Shown here: positions 24,129 to 33,047 of the stretch, piece by piece
Layout of the letters: each line of letters opens with the position of its first letter
Numbering within the stretch: the first letter of the stretch is position 1
From: Neobacillus dielmonensis
GTDB taxonomy: Bacteria > Bacillota > Bacilli > Bacillales > Cytobacillaceae
Assembly (NCBI RefSeq): GCF_000612665.1
Contig: NZ_HG942080.1
Coordinates: forward strand, 1 to 40,303
Length of the DNA: 40,303 nt
Direction of reading: 5' to 3'
Position numbers and translations under genes: made by a program
Notes under the pieces: generated by a model
Databases searched by the model: none
Told to the model about the DNA's origin: nothing
Seen by the model: only the letters and a program-made list of their open reading frames with translations

Positions 24129-24751
24129 CGAACTGCTTTCCTTTCTTCGGCCAGTTTTAAAAAATTTCCAAGCAATGCCATTCCAAGCCGGCTGCTTTTT
24201 TCCGGATGGAACTGCATCCCGTAAATATTGTCTCGTCCGACAACCGCCGAAACCTGTTCATGATAATCGGCTTTTGCCAACAGAACGTCGGTTTGATCGG
24301 CATCTACAAAATAGGAATGGACAAAATACACATAGTCCTCTACCAAATTTTCTATAAGCGGTGACGGCTTTACGAATTCAAGGCGGTTCCAGCCCATATG
24401 CGGCACCTTATAAGTTTCTCCAGTTGTCGTTTTCCCTGGAAAACGGCGGACATGTCCTGGAAGAAGGCCAAGGCCTTCTGTCAGGCCGTTTTCATCGCTC
24501 GTTTCAAACAACAGCTGCATGCCGAGGCAGATTCCGAGCAACGGCTTACCCGTAAGAGCAAACTTTTTAACCGTGTCCGCCGGAAGCCGCTCCATTGCAT
24601 CACGAAATGCCCCTACTCCAGGAAGAATTAACGCATCCGCGCTGAGCAGTTTGTCTTCCTCGTCTGAGATAAAATAGCCGGCACCTAATCGTTCCAATGC
24701 CTTGCTGACACTAAACAGATTTCCCATTCCATAGTCAACGATCCCGATCAT
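24125..24751 (-). CDS. hisH: Imidazole glycerol phosphate synthase, glutaminase subunit
   Basis: HisH hydrolyses glutamine and channels ammonia to HisF. With the start at 24751 the class I amidotransferase has 208 residues and the triad Cys75 ([11 protein letters not shown]), His182 and Glu184 ([10 protein letters not shown]). A GTG four codons further upstream forms part of the ribosome-binding stretch AGGGGGTG and is less likely; the ATG at 24751 is nine bases downstream of it. It lies 32 bases after hisB and overlaps hisA. Confidence 0.96.
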   Translation of the reverse strand: MIGIVDYGMGNLFSVSKALERLGAGYFISDEEDKLLSADALILPGVGAFRDAMERLPADTVKKFALTGKPLLGICLGMQLLFETSDENGLTEGLGLLPGHVRRFPGKTTTGETYKVPHMGWNRLEFVKPSPLIENLVEDYVYFVHSYFVDADQTDVLLAKADYHEQVSAVVGRDNIYGMQFHPEKSSRLGMALLGNFLKLAEERKAVR

Positions 24752-24783
24752 GGTGTCTGTCACCCCCTATTTGTTCGTTTGGT

Positions 24784-25371
24784 TTACAACATACCCTTTG
24801 TGGATGGTACACCCTTGACGCGCGGGTCGATCATAGTTGCCTCATCAAGTGCACGGCCCAAGGCTTTAAACACAGCCTCAATCATGTGATGGGTATTTTT
24901 CCCGTAATGAACAATGACGTGAAGGTTCATCCGAGCCTCGAGTGCGAGCTTCCAAAGAAATTCATGAACTAGCTCTGTGTCGAAGGTTCCGACCTTTTGC
25001 TGCGGGAACTCGCCGCGCATTTCGAAGTGCGGCCGGTTACTCAGGTCTACAACCACCTGTGCGAGTGCCTCATCCATCGGTACAAATGCATTTCCATACC
25101 GTTTAATTCCCCGCTTATCGCCGAGAGCTTCACGAAGTACTTGTCCCAAACAAATGCCGATATCTTCGGTAGTGTGGTGATCATCTACATCCGTGTCACC
25201 TTTTGCATCCACTGTCAGATTGAATTGACCATGCTTAGTAAATAAATCGAGCATATGCGTCATGAATGGCACACCAGTTTGGAGGTTAGATTGTCCTTCG
25301 CCATCAATGTCAAATTTTAATTGTATGTTGGTTTCGTTTGTTTTTCTTTCAATACTTGCCGTTCTTGTCAT
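24784..25371 (-). CDS. hisB: Imidazoleglycerol-phosphate dehydratase
   Basis: HisB dehydrates imidazole glycerol phosphate. At 195 residues it is the monofunctional type with no fused histidinol-phosphatase. The metal-binding motifs DVDDHHTTED (about 65-75) and GKNTHHMIEA (about 165-174) are both present. The ATG at 25371 follows AGGAGG; a longer frame reaching 25446 runs into the repeat array and is rejected. Histidinol-phosphatase and HisC must be encoded elsewhere. Confidence 0.97.
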   Translation of the reverse strand: MTRTASIERKTNETNIQLKFDIDGEGQSNLQTGVPFMTHMLDLFTKHGQFNLTVDAKGDTDVDDHHTTEDIGICLGQVLREALGDKRGIKRYGNAFVPMDEALAQVVVDLSNRPHFEMRGEFPQQKVGTFDTELVHEFLWKLALEARMNLHVIVHYGKNTHHMIEAVFKALGRALDEATMIDPRVKGVPSTKGML

Positions 25372-25411
25372 GAGGTCTGCCTCCTGTTTATTTTTTGGAG
25401 CGGATTTGCAA

Positions 25412-25516
25412 TTCGCAAATAAAATCACCAAATTCGCAATTATCACTGGAAAATTCGCAAATAAACTGGCCTTATTCGCAAATAAAACCGATAAATTCGC
25501 AAATGGAAAGTTTTTT
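25412..25516 (+). repeat. 21-bp tandem array, five units, between hisD and hisB
   Basis: TTCGCAAAT (or TTCGCAATT) recurs at 25412, 25433, 25454, 25475 and 25496, exactly 21 bases apart; the intervening 12 bases vary but are A-rich. In the plus frame it reads as heptads F-A-N-K-x-x-x, for example FANKITK for the first unit and FANKTDK for the fourth. An additional inverted half-copy (ATTTGC) just before the first unit makes a palindrome with GCAAAT. It lies within the his transcription unit but in the opposite orientation to the frame that makes the heptads. Confidence 0.85.
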
Positions 25517-25530
25517 TGCTGGTTTTTTTT

Positions 25531-26817
25531 CTATAAATCATTCTCATTGTCGTTCTTAACCCTAATTTCTACTGCCCTAGCGTGTGCTTCCAGGCCTTCA
25601 TTGCGGGCAAAAGTGGCAATTTTTGAAGCATTTGTTTTTAAAGCTGTTTCGCTATAGATAATCACGCTCGATTTTTTTTGAAAATCATCCACATTCAGCG
25701 GACTTGAGAACCGGGCGGTGCCATTTGTCGGCAGCACGTGGTTCGGACCGGCAAAATAATCACCAACCGGCTCAGAACTATAACGGCCGATAAAAATTGC
25801 TCCAGCATGGCGGATTTTACCCAACATGCCAATGGCATTCTCACACTGGATTTCGAGATGCTCTGGAGCTAATTGGTTCACCGCTGCCACGGCCTCTTCC
25901 ATATCTGTAGTTATGTAAATTGCACCGTAATCAGCAATCGACCGAGCAGCAATTTCCCGCCGCGGCAATGTGGCAAGCTGTTTTTCCACCTCGGCTGCCA
26001 CTTGTTCAGCCAACTGCTCTGACGGTGTAACCAGTACACTGCAAGCTCTTGGGTCATGCTCAGCCTGTGACAACAGGTCCGCTGCCACTTCGTCGGCACG
26101 CGCCGAGTCATCAGCCAATACAGCAATTTCACTCGGTCCGGCAATCATGTCAATATCAACATCACCATAAACTTCCCGCTTAGCCAGTGCGACAAAAATA
26201 TTGCCAGGTCCAGTAATTTTATCAACGGGTTGTATGGTTTGCGTTCCGTAAGCAAGTGCCGCAATTGCTTGTGCGCCGCCCGCTTTATAAATTTCTTTTA
26301 CCCCGGCTTCCTTTGCTGCGACGAGCACAGCAGCAGGAAGTTTGCCATTTTCATCTGGAGGCGAAACCATCACGATCCGTTCTACCCCTGCCACTTTTGC
26401 TGGAACAACGTTCATCAGCACTGATGAAGGATAGGCGGCCGTTCCTCCTGGCACATATACCCCTACCGAATCCAATGGAGTAATCTTTTGACCAAGAATG
26501 GTACCATTTTCTTCAGTTGTCATCCAAGATGGCCGCAACTGCTTTTCATGATACTTACGGATATTTTCCGCAGCTTCCCGAATTACAGCCACTAAATCGT
26601 CATCCACTTGACGATAGGCTTCCTCGATGTCCGTTTCTGCTACAGAAAAATTATCCAATCGAATCCGGTCAAACTTTTCGGTGTATTCCCTTAATGCTTC
26701 ATTTCCACGGGCCCGCACATCCGCAATAATCTCTTTTACCACCATTTGCTGCTCTGAGGTTCCCGCCTCAATGGACCGTTTTAACGAAACTAGGTCTGTC
26801 ACTTTTTGGATTTTCAT
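25531..26817 (-). CDS. hisD: Histidinol dehydrogenase
   Basis: HisD oxidises L-histidinol to histidine in two NAD-dependent steps with Zn2+. The 428-residue protein has the family signature near [30 protein letters not shown], the substrate-binding SQAEHDPRA and the C-terminal APEHLEIQ and GPNHVLPT motifs. The ATG at 26817 is nine bases after GGAGG; an earlier ATG at 26841 would overlap hisG. It starts one base after the hisG stop. The gap to hisB (159 bases) carries the 21-bp array. Confidence 0.97.
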   Translation of the reverse strand: MKIQKVTDLVSLKRSIEAGTSEQQMVVKEIIADVRARGNEALREYTEKFDRIRLDNFSVAETDIEEAYRQVDDDLVAVIREAAENIRKYHEKQLRPSWMTTEENGTILGQKITPLDSVGVYVPGGTAAYPSSVLMNVVPAKVAGVERIVMVSPPDENGKLPAAVLVAAKEAGVKEIYKAGGAQAIAALAYGTQTIQPVDKITGPGNIFVALAKREVYGDVDIDMIAGPSEIAVLADDSARADEVAADLLSQAEHDPRACSVLVTPSEQLAEQVAAEVEKQLATLPRREIAARSIADYGAIYITTDMEEAVAAVNQLAPEHLEIQCENAIGMLGKIRHAGAIFIGRYSSEPVGDYFAGPNHVLPTNGTARFSSPLNVDDFQKKSSVIIYSETALKTNASKIATFARNEGLEAHARAVEIRVKNDNENDL

Positions 26818-26818
26818 T

Positions 26819-27451
26819 CTATAAAACCTCCACAACTTCATGAAGACGTTCGACTAATTCATCAATCTTTCTATCTTTGATTCGGTAGCTGACAGGATTC
26901 ACGATCAGCCTGGACGTCACATCCTGAATTCTTTCATATTCCACCAGACCATTTTCTTTCAGCGTCCTTCCTGTTGAAACAATATCGACGATTCGGTCGG
27001 ATAGTCCAATTAATGGGGCAAGTTCGATGGAGCCATTTAGCTTAATAATTTCGACTTGTTCGCCTTGCTCCCGGAAATAGGCTTCAGCTACATTCGGATA
27101 TTTCGTGGCCACCCTTGGTGCAACCTCATTCATTTTTGTATTTGGAAGACCGGCAACCGCCAAATAGCAGCTGCTTATTTTTAAATCAAGCAATTCATAA
27201 ACATCGCGCTCTTCCTCTAAGAGAACATCTTTACCAGCAATTCCAACATCAGCTACACCATGTTCTACGTAGGTAGCGACGTCCATTGGCTTGGCTAAAA
27301 TAAACCGCAGGCCTTCCTCTGGAACTTCGATAATTAATTTGCGATTATCGTCAAACTCTGGTGGCAGTTTGTAGCCTGCTTGGCGAAGCAGTTCAACGGC
27401 TTCTTCAAAAATACGCCCTTTTGGCATAGCAATCGTAAGTACGTTAGTCAT
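26819..27451 (-). CDS. hisG: ATP phosphoribosyltransferase, short form
   Basis: HisG makes phosphoribosyl-ATP, the first step of the pathway. The 210-residue length shows the short form, which lacks the C-terminal regulatory domain and works as a hetero-octamer with HisZ. The typical [14 protein letters not shown] is at the start and the [21 protein letters not shown] PRPP loop is near 150-170 ([17 protein letters not shown]). Its ATG overlaps the hisZ stop by eight bases, so the two subunits are coupled. Confidence 0.97.
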   Translation of the reverse strand: MTNVLTIAMPKGRIFEEAVELLRQAGYKLPPEFDDNRKLIIEVPEEGLRFILAKPMDVATYVEHGVADVGIAGKDVLLEEERDVYELLDLKISSCYLAVAGLPNTKMNEVAPRVATKYPNVAEAYFREQGEQVEIIKLNGSIELAPLIGLSDRIVDIVSTGRTLKENGLVEYERIQDVTSRLIVNPVSYRIKDRKIDELVERLHEVVEVL

Positions 27452-28616
27452 CTTTACGCCCTCCGATTAGATAAGTAGTGTCAGCAAACTTCTTGGTAAA
27501 CGCATCGAGGTCCTTTACGCCGTTAATGTCCTGAAGCACGGTCTTAATCCCTTGTTCATGTCTTTTCTGGGCCAACTCGAAGGCCTCTTTTCGGCGCTCT
27601 GGACTGAAAAGAATACAGTTTGTGGTGTCCTCGACAAGCCCGCCGCCAAGTGCCTCGAGAAGCATATCGACTCTGACTGCAAAACCGGTTGCGGTGGCTT
27701 TTTTTCCAAACTTCTCTATTAAACTATAGCGGCCGCCATTGCCAATCGGAAAGCCGACATTCCCTGCGTAAACTTCATATAAGATTCCAGAATAATAGCT
27801 CATATGGCTGACAATAGAAAGATCAAATTTCACATGTTCCTCAACGCCATAGTCTTTAATAATCTCCCACAGTTCCTGCAATTCGAGGATGGCCTGCTTG
27901 CCTTTATCATTTTCAATGATATCTAAAGCATTGCCGATGACCTCACCGTTCCCTCTTAGTTGCAGGAGCTTAAGCAGCCTTTGCTTATCAATAGTGGAAA
28001 GCTGGAAGCTGTTGACCTGGTCACGATAGCCGACATAATTTTTTTCATATAAAAATTTCCTTAGCGATGTAGCCCTGCCGTTTGTCCCTAGGATTTGCAT
28101 GAATAGGTCCTGGGCAAATTCTGCGTGGCCAATGGACACCTGAAATTCAGTTAATCCCGCTTGTTTGAGCGATGAAATTAACAGAGCAATGACTTCCGCA
28201 TCACAGGAAACAGTTTGGTCGTTTATAAATTCAATTCCGATTTGTTCAAATTCCGCCGGCCGGCCCCCTTCCCGCTGTTGGGCACGAAACACGTTGGCTG
28301 TGTAAGCTAATCTGACTGGTAAGTTATCATCTAATAGTTTAGAAGCAGCGACCCTGGCGATCGGTGCTGTCATATCAGGCCTTAATACAAGCGTATGCCC
28401 GTCTTTATCCAGCAATTTAAAAAGCTGGGCATCGTTAATAGCTGATGCGGCTCCTACTGTTTCATAGTATTCAAGAGTAGGGGTTTCAATAAATTCGTAG
28501 CCCCATTCCCTCATGGTGTCGGCCATTTGTGTCCGTACCCGATGCTTTTTCTCATATAAACTAGGAAGCGTATCCCGCATTCCTAAAGGCTTTTCAAACA
28601 TAAACAAGCGACTCAT
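27444..28616 (-). CDS. hisZ: ATP phosphoribosyltransferase regulatory subunit HisZ
   Basis: HisZ is a catalytically inactive relative of histidyl-tRNA synthetase that supplies allosteric control to short-form HisG. The 390-residue protein has the class II-like motif [21 protein letters not shown] (about 66-86) and [23 protein letters not shown] (about 106-128), and [21 protein letters not shown] later. The ATG at 28616 follows AAAAGGAGC. It is the first gene of the operon and has a clear promoter upstream; there is no room for a T-box leader. Confidence 0.95.
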   Translation of the reverse strand: MSRLFMFEKPLGMRDTLPSLYEKKHRVRTQMADTMREWGYEFIETPTLEYYETVGAASAINDAQLFKLLDKDGHTLVLRPDMTAPIARVAASKLLDDNLPVRLAYTANVFRAQQREGGRPAEFEQIGIEFINDQTVSCDAEVIALLISSLKQAGLTEFQVSIGHAEFAQDLFMQILGTNGRATSLRKFLYEKNYVGYRDQVNSFQLSTIDKQRLLKLLQLRGNGEVIGNALDIIENDKGKQAILELQELWEIIKDYGVEEHVKFDLSIVSHMSYYSGILYEVYAGNVGFPIGNGGRYSLIEKFGKKATATGFAVRVDMLLEALGGGLVEDTTNCILFSPERRKEAFELAQKRHEQGIKTVLQDINGVKDLDAFTKKFADTTYLIGGRKDD

Positions 28617-28649
28617 CCTTGCTCGCTCCTTTTCAAACGCTTTAGTCCG

Positions 28650-28661
28650 CTAATATATTAG
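28650..28661. promoter_or_regulatory. Palindrome in the his leader (candidate operator)
   Basis: CTAATATATTAG is a perfect 12-bp palindrome lying 15-25 bases downstream of the expected transcription start of the his operon. This is a suitable place for a repressor; I cannot name the regulator. Confidence 0.4.
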
Positions 28662-28682
28662 AGAGTTAAAGATAATAGTAGT

Positions 28683-28711
28683 AGTTTAAACCTTATTAAA
28701 CCGTACGTCAA
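28683..28711 (-). promoter_or_regulatory. Promoter of the his operon
   Basis: TTGACG (28706-28711) and TAAACT (28683-28688) are 17 bp apart on the minus strand. The leader to hisZ is about 60 bases. Confidence 0.8.
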
Positions 28712-28756
28712 TGGAAAAGTCCGAAAATACACGATTTTCAATCTAACCAGTTTTAT

Positions 28757-28787
28757 AAAAAAAGCCCCGTCAAACCATGACAAGGCT
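28757..28787 (-). terminator. Terminator of the hprK-lgt-yvoD-ppaX-yvoF operon
   Basis: AGCCTTGTCA pairs with TGACGGGGCT through ten bases including two G-U pairs (28763-28772 with 28778-28787) and is followed by seven T residues. Confidence 0.88.
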
Positions 28788-28793
28788 TATTGA

Positions 28794-29327
28794 TTAGTTG
28801 TCTTTTCCATAAATCGGATCATTGGCCCAGCGTTCGGCAAGCTGTTCTTTCGTGTAAATGACCCGCATTGGATTTCCGCCCACAAATGCTCCGGCAGGAA
28901 CATCTTTATGGACGATGGTACCCGCTGACACAAAGGCGCCATCGCCAATGGTGACACCGGGGAGAATCGTAGAGTTGGCGCCAATCATCACTTCGCTGCC
29001 AATCTTAACCTCTCCAAGCCGATATTCCTTAATCAAATACTCATGGGCCAGAATCGTCGTATTATAGCCGATGACCGTATTCCGGCCCACACTGATTTTT
29101 TCCGGAAACATGACATCAAGCATAACCATGAGCGCAAAGGAAGTCTGACTACCTACCTCCATTCCCAGAAAGGTGCGGTATAGCCAATTTTTCATTCCTA
29201 AAAATGGTGTATACCGGGCCAGTTCAATGACAATAAAATTTTTGACGACCTTCCAAAACGGCACTGTTTTGTAAACATGCCACAAAGAATTAGCCCCTTG
29301 AACGGGATAGCGGGTCGTATTTCGCAT
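28794..29327 (-). CDS. yvoF: Acyltransferase of the left-handed beta-helix family (YvoF)
   Basis: The protein of 177 residues belongs to the hexapeptide-repeat acyltransferases. Repeats such as VKIGSEVMIGANSTILPGVTIGDGAFV are visible from about 70 to 160, and a conserved His in ILAHEY is a likely catalytic base. The substrate is unknown; the place after lgt and ppaX suggests an envelope role, but this is only inference. The start is placed at ATG 29327, seven bases after GGGGTG. A TTG at 29345 would overlap ppaX further and is less likely. It ends the hprK operon. Confidence 0.9.
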   Translation of the reverse strand: MRNTTRYPVQGANSLWHVYKTVPFWKVVKNFIVIELARYTPFLGMKNWLYRTFLGMEVGSQTSFALMVMLDVMFPEKISVGRNTVIGYNTTILAHEYLIKEYRLGEVKIGSEVMIGANSTILPGVTIGDGAFVSAGTIVHKDVPAGAFVGGNPMRVIYTKEQLAERWANDPIYGKDN

Positions 29328-29331
29328 CTTC

Positions 29332-29976
29332 TCACACCCCGACAATTTTTAATAAATCTGTCATCTGGTCTAGGATGTAATCTGGTTCGTATTTTGCGAT
29401 ATAATCCCGTCCTTTAAATGCCCAAGCGACACCAGCAGTTTTTGTGCCAGCGTTTTTGCCACTAAGGATATCATGAAAATTATCGCCAACCATAAAGGTC
29501 TCTTCAGGGGACGAACTTAACTGCTCTAACGCTTTGTAAATCGGCTCCGGATCTGGCTTGGTTCTAGTTACATGATCCTCAGCAATGACAACATCAAAAA
29601 ACGGATCCAATTTCATTAGCCTTAGCCCTTTCATAGCGACATCAAGCCGTTTTGTAGTGACAATACCCAGCTTAAACCCTTTTTCATGAAGTCTCTTAAT
29701 TGTTTCATAGACACCTGGAAATTCCTTCACTAGTGCATCATGGTTAGCAATATTGAAGGTGCGGTATTCCACAATCATTTCTTCTACACGTTCTTGGTCA
29801 ATACTGCTAAATGCTTCATGCAGTGTTGGTCCCATAAAGGGAAGTACATCCGCCTGGGTATACTTCTCAGGGAAAAATTTATTAAGTGTGTGCAGATAGC
29901 TGTTAATAATCAGCTGATTCGTATCAATTAGCGTTCCATCCAGATCGAACAATAAAGTGGTAATCTTGTTAGTCAT
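29332..29976 (-). CDS. ppaX: Pyrophosphatase PpaX
   Basis: PpaX is a HAD-family pyrophosphatase that hydrolyses the PPi formed when HprK dephosphorylates Ser-P-HPr by phosphorolysis. The 214-residue protein has the HAD nucleophile motif LFDLDGTLIDTNQL (10-23), motif II in GIVTTKR, and the C-terminal KPDPEPI and GDNFHDI motifs. Its place in the same operon as hprK supports the assignment, since other HAD phosphatases such as Pgp look similar. The ATG at 29976 overlaps yvoD by eight bases. Confidence 0.93.
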   Translation of the reverse strand: MTNKITTLLFDLDGTLIDTNQLIINSYLHTLNKFFPEKYTQADVLPFMGPTLHEAFSSIDQERVEEMIVEYRTFNIANHDALVKEFPGVYETIKRLHEKGFKLGIVTTKRLDVAMKGLRLMKLDPFFDVVIAEDHVTRTKPDPEPIYKALEQLSSSPEETFMVGDNFHDILSGKNAGTKTAGVAWAFKGRDYIAKYEPDYILDQMTDLLKIVGV

Positions 29977-30913
29977 ATGTTGCTTCCTTTCTATTTAACA
30001 GGCCTGTGCGTTTCCAGATTGTTCCGACAATAAGAGTTAGAACAATGGCCACGCTCAGACGGATTAAAAACAGCGGCAAAATAGGAATTCCCAACGGAAC
30101 AAAAATTAACGTGTCCTCAACAACCGCATGGCATGCCATAAGGAATAGGAAAGCCAATGTGATGTCCTTTTTACTGACCCCTTCTTCTTCCACTGCTTGG
30201 ATCATGACACCAGCTCCGTATGCCAGACCAAAAAGCAGCCCGGCCGCCATCGTGGTCGAAGTGTTCTCCTTCATCCCCAGCGATTTGGTGATGGGAGCCA
30301 TCGTCCGTGAAAATTTGTTCAGCCATTTGATATCCTTTAATATTTGAATCACAATCATTAGCGGTATCACAATCATTGCCATTTGGAGAATGCCCGGGCC
30401 AGCTTTTTCTAGTGATTGCAGGATAATCCCCATCCAGCCTGAAGCCTGTTCCGCAGTTCCATCAATGAACCCATACTTAGCTGTATCTCCGCCGCCATGC
30501 CAAACCAAATTAATGACGACAGCGGAAACAACCGCCAAGCCCGGCCGGGTAACGAGCACAATCCAAAGTTTGACTCCCGTTCTCATGGCAACGCCTGATT
30601 CAATGAATAAATTGTGGGAAAACGACAGCATCACCGCTAAAATGAACACTTCTTTTACGGTTAAATCCATCGTCAAAATCGCACCAATCGCAGCATACAA
30701 GTTCAAAAAGTTGCCCAACACCAATGGAATCGCTGCATCTCCGGATAAGCCTATCAGCTTCATTAATGGGGAAATCAGTTTAATCACCCATGGCAAAACT
30801 GGTGTGTACTGCAGGATCGACACAATTATCGTGACAGGAAAAATAATTTTCCCCAATGTCCATGTAGTCTTGAGGCCGACCAGCAGCCCTCTCTTTAAAG
30901 AGTCAAACAGCAT
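29969..30913 (-). CDS. yvoD: Membrane protein with nucleoside-recognition (Gate) domains, YvoD-like
   Basis: The protein of 314 residues is hydrophobic, with about eight membrane segments (for example residues 15-37, 58-82, 205-225 and 280-303). It contains two copies of the Gate/nucleoside-recognition fold (LIKLISPLMKLIGLSGDAAIPLVLGNFLN and IKWLNKFSRTMAPITKSLGM). Relatives include spore maturation proteins SpmA/SpmB and FeoB gates; the substrate is not known. It lies between lgt and ppaX in the hprK operon; the conserved order in Bacillus suggests a link, but none is established. The ATG at 30913 follows AGGAG. Confidence 0.88.
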   Translation of the reverse strand: MLFDSLKRGLLVGLKTTWTLGKIIFPVTIIVSILQYTPVLPWVIKLISPLMKLIGLSGDAAIPLVLGNFLNLYAAIGAILTMDLTVKEVFILAVMLSFSHNLFIESGVAMRTGVKLWIVLVTRPGLAVVSAVVINLVWHGGGDTAKYGFIDGTAEQASGWMGIILQSLEKAGPGILQMAMIVIPLMIVIQILKDIKWLNKFSRTMAPITKSLGMKENTSTTMAAGLLFGLAYGAGVMIQAVEEEGVSKKDITLAFLFLMACHAVVEDTLIFVPLGIPILPLFLIRLSVAIVLTLIVGTIWKRTGLLNRKEATYD

Positions 30914-30956
30914 TTCTCCTATCTCCCTTATAAAACATGTGCCTTCTCTATCTATC

Positions 30957-31772
30957 TTAGTTTTCCAAATCTAAATAACGCGCCTTAGAGGTTTTCTTCA
31001 CCCGGCGATAGATGATTATAATGACTGCCGCTACAATCAAGGCAATGGAAATCATTTGTGCCATTCTCAGGCTGCCGAGCATTAAACTATCGGTTCGCAG
31101 TCCTTCAACATAGCACCGTCCAATCGAGTACCAAATCAGGTAGGACAGAAAAATTTCCCCGCGGCGGAGATTGACTCTTCGTAACAAGAGTAATAGGATA
31201 AACCCGGCAAAATCCCATAGTGATTCATAGAGGAAAGTAGGGTGGTAATAGGTACCATCAATATACATTTGATTGATAATAAAGTCAGGCAGGTGCAGGT
31301 TTTCCAAAAATGCACGAGTGACCTCGCCGCCATGTGCTTCCTGGTTCATGAAATTTCCCCAACGTCCGATAGCCTGTCCAAGAATAATGCTTGGTGCGGC
31401 AATATCGGCCAGTTTCCAGAAAGAAATCCCGCGCATTTTACTAAACACATAAGCCGTAATGACGGACCCAATCAATGCCCCATGAATGGCGATGCCGCCA
31501 TTCCATATTTTCACAATATCACCAGGATGATCTTGATAGTAATCCCATTCAAAAATAACATAATAAATCCGTGCTGAAATAATCGCAATGGGTATTGCCC
31601 ATAACATCAAATCGGCAAACGTATCTTTTGGCAGCCCGCGCCGTTTTTCCTCACGGATTGCCAAAAAAAGCGCCAGTGCCAAGCCGCAGCCAATAATGAT
31701 GCCATACCAGTGGACCTCAATCGGCCCCAGCGAAAAGGCAATCGGATTCAGCGGTTGGATATTCTCATTCAT
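30957..31772 (-). CDS. lgt: Prolipoprotein diacylglyceryl transferase
   Basis: Lgt attaches a diacylglyceryl group from phosphatidylglycerol to the lipobox cysteine of prelipoproteins in the plasma membrane. The 271-residue protein has about seven membrane segments and the Lgt signature [14 protein letters not shown] (about 137-150), with HGALIG upstream (catalytic His). The conserved [10 protein letters not shown] is at the start. The ATG at 31772 follows AAAGGGGAG. It is 19 bases after hprK in the same operon. Confidence 0.97.
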   Translation of the reverse strand: MNENIQPLNPIAFSLGPIEVHWYGIIIGCGLALALFLAIREEKRRGLPKDTFADLMLWAIPIAIISARIYYVIFEWDYYQDHPGDIVKIWNGGIAIHGALIGSVITAYVFSKMRGISFWKLADIAAPSIILGQAIGRWGNFMNQEAHGGEVTRAFLENLHLPDFIINQMYIDGTYYHPTFLYESLWDFAGFILLLLLRRVNLRRGEIFLSYLIWYSIGRCYVEGLRTDSLMLGSLRMAQMISIALIVAAVIIIIYRRVKKTSKARYLDLEN

Positions 31773-31791
31773 TTTGGTTTCTCCCCTTTAT

Positions 31792-32727
31792 CTATAGCTC
31801 ATCATGGTCGCCGTCTTCGATGACATCCGAAAGCCGGTCTGTAAATTGCTGTGCTGCATTCACACCCATTCTTTTTAAGCGGAAGTTCATGGCTGCCACT
31901 TCAATGATAACAGCAAGGTTTCGCCCTGGGCGGACAGGAACCGTCAGCTTAGGAATCTGTGTATCAATGATTTTCATGGTTTCTTCATCAAGTCCGAGCC
32001 GGTCATACTGTTTCTTGGAATCCCATATTTCTAAATTCATGACAAGAGTAATCCGCTTATTGCTTCTGACGGCACCTGCACCAAACAATGTCATGACATT
32101 GATAATCCCCAGCCCGCGGATTTCCAATAGATGCTCAATGAGTTCTGGTGAGGTCCCGACTAGTGTGTCTTGGTCCTCCTGACGGATTTCAACACAGTCA
32201 TCAGCCACAAGCCGATGGCCGCGTTTCACCAATTCCAATGCCGTTTCACTTTTACCCACACCGCTTTTCCCAGTAATCAGCACGCCAATCCCGTACACGT
32301 CCACCAAAACACCGTGTACTGCTGTGGTCGGAGCTAGCTTGCTTTCTAAAAAGTTCGTCAGCCTGCTCGAAAAACGAGTCGTTTTCATCGGCACCCTTAA
32401 AACAGGAACGGATTCTTGTTCAGAGGCCTCGATGAGCTCGGGCGGCACCTCCAGCCCTCTCGTCACAATGATAGCCGGGGTAATGTCGGTGCATAATTTT
32501 TCCATTCTTGATTGCTTTTCCCGTTCGGGCAGTCCCGCGAAAAAGGATAATTCCGTTTTCCCCAACAGCTGGATGCGGTCGGCGGGATAGTATTCAAAAT
32601 ATCCAGCCATTTCAATTCCCGGACGTGATATGTCGCTTGTGGTGATTGGACGGTTGATACCTTCCTCACCACTAATTAACTCTAGTTGAAATTTTTCAAA
32701 AATATCTTTGGTACGTACTTTAGGCAA
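31792..32727 (-). CDS. hprK: HPr kinase/phosphorylase
   Basis: HprK phosphorylates Ser46 of HPr and Crh with ATP when fructose-1,6-bisphosphate is high and reverses this with phosphate; it is the sensor of carbon catabolite repression. From a TTG at 32727 the product has 311 residues and starts MPKVRTKD, close to the B. subtilis N-terminus as I recall it. Walker A GKSGVGKS is at 153-160, the catalytic His138 in [10 protein letters not shown], and the signature [17 protein letters not shown] after it. The upstream ATG at 32748 has no ribosome-binding site, while AAAGGAGG is seven bases before the TTG. A MITE-like element begins 17 bases before the start of the ribosome-binding region. Confidence 0.94.
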   Translation of the reverse strand: MPKVRTKDIFEKFQLELISGEEGINRPITTSDISRPGIEMAGYFEYYPADRIQLLGKTELSFFAGLPEREKQSRMEKLCTDITPAIIVTRGLEVPPELIEASEQESVPVLRVPMKTTRFSSRLTNFLESKLAPTTAVHGVLVDVYGIGVLITGKSGVGKSETALELVKRGHRLVADDCVEIRQEDQDTLVGTSPELIEHLLEIRGLGIINVMTLFGAGAVRSNKRITLVMNLEIWDSKKQYDRLGLDEETMKIIDTQIPKLTVPVRPGRNLAVIIEVAAMNFRLKRMGVNAAQQFTDRLSDVIEDGDHDEL

Positions 32728-32743
32728 AAGGGCCCCTCCTTTT

Positions 32744-32751
32744 ATCATTTA
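32744..32751. repeat. Target-site duplication, left (ATCATTTA)
   Basis: This 8-bp sequence is identical to 32906-32913 on the other side of the element. Confidence 0.88.
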
Positions 32752-32905
32752 GGCTCTGTTAAACGATAATGTTGATTTTATTAACTCTGTTGATTGGAGC
32801 GGAAGGCGCTCGACTCCTGCGGGGGCAGCACCGAGGAGGCTCCCCGGCACGCCCGCGGAAAGCGAGCGACTGGAGCAGAAATCAACAGCCAAATTTAACA
32901 GAGCC
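32752..32905 (+). mobile_element. MITE-like element, copy 1 (154 bp), upstream of hprK
   Basis: The 12-bp terminal inverted repeats are perfect: GGCTCTGTTAAA (32752-32763) and TTTAACAGAGCC (32894-32905). Inside, a second inverted repeat TGTTGATT/AATCAACA (32788-32795 and 32880-32887) encloses a GC-rich 84-base core. Identical 8-bp duplications ATCATTTA flank it. It has no credible ORF. The 8-bp duplication and the GGCTCT tip are compatible with mobilisation by an ISL3-type transposase, but this is only a guess; other families also make 8-bp duplications. A diverged copy lies at 4832-4982. Confidence 0.9.
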
Positions 32906-32913
32906 ATCATTTA
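32906..32913. repeat. Target-site duplication, right (ATCATTTA)
   Basis: This 8-bp sequence is identical to 32744-32751. Confidence 0.88.
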
Positions 32914-32933
32914 AAACGGTTATCAGCCGTTTT
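32913..32933. repeat. 7-bp inverted repeat upstream of the element
   Basis: AAAACGG and CCGTTTT are separated by seven bases. Before the insertion this hairpin lay some 20 bases upstream of the hprK ribosome-binding site. It is followed upstream (32953-32958) by an AGGAGG-like site that precedes a TTG-started frame of about 20 codons. The rest of the 320-base gap before yvlD is the element, the yvlD terminator and short A/T-rich sequence. Confidence 0.5.
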
Positions 32934-33001
32934 CTTGCTTTCAATCAATTTACCTCCTATTTTAACATTTTTTAACCCAGAACCATACTTTCCTTTACGG
33001 C

Positions 33002-33044
33002 AAAAACAAAAAAAGGTGCTGCCACCTGCCTGTGGCAAACACCT
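33002..33044 (-). terminator. Terminator after yvlD
   Basis: AGGTG and TGCCA pair with TGGCA and CACCT to give an interrupted 10-bp stem (33014-33024 with 33033-33044), and seven T residues follow on the minus strand. Confidence 0.8.
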
Positions 33045-33047
33045 GGA

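Noticed and set aside
25262..25657. Plus-strand frame of 131 codons spanning hisB, the array and hisD
   Set aside because: Both ends are antisense to conserved his genes; only the middle is intergenic. The heptads are described as a repeat, not as a gene.
28617..28682. T-box riboswitch for the his operon
   Set aside because: The leader is only about 60 bases and has no T-box sequence (TGGNACCGCG) or terminator/antiterminator pair.
32728..32748. ATG start of hprK at 32748
   Set aside because: It has no ribosome-binding site and would start inside the target duplication; the TTG at 32727 has AAAGGAGG at seven bases and gives the usual protein.
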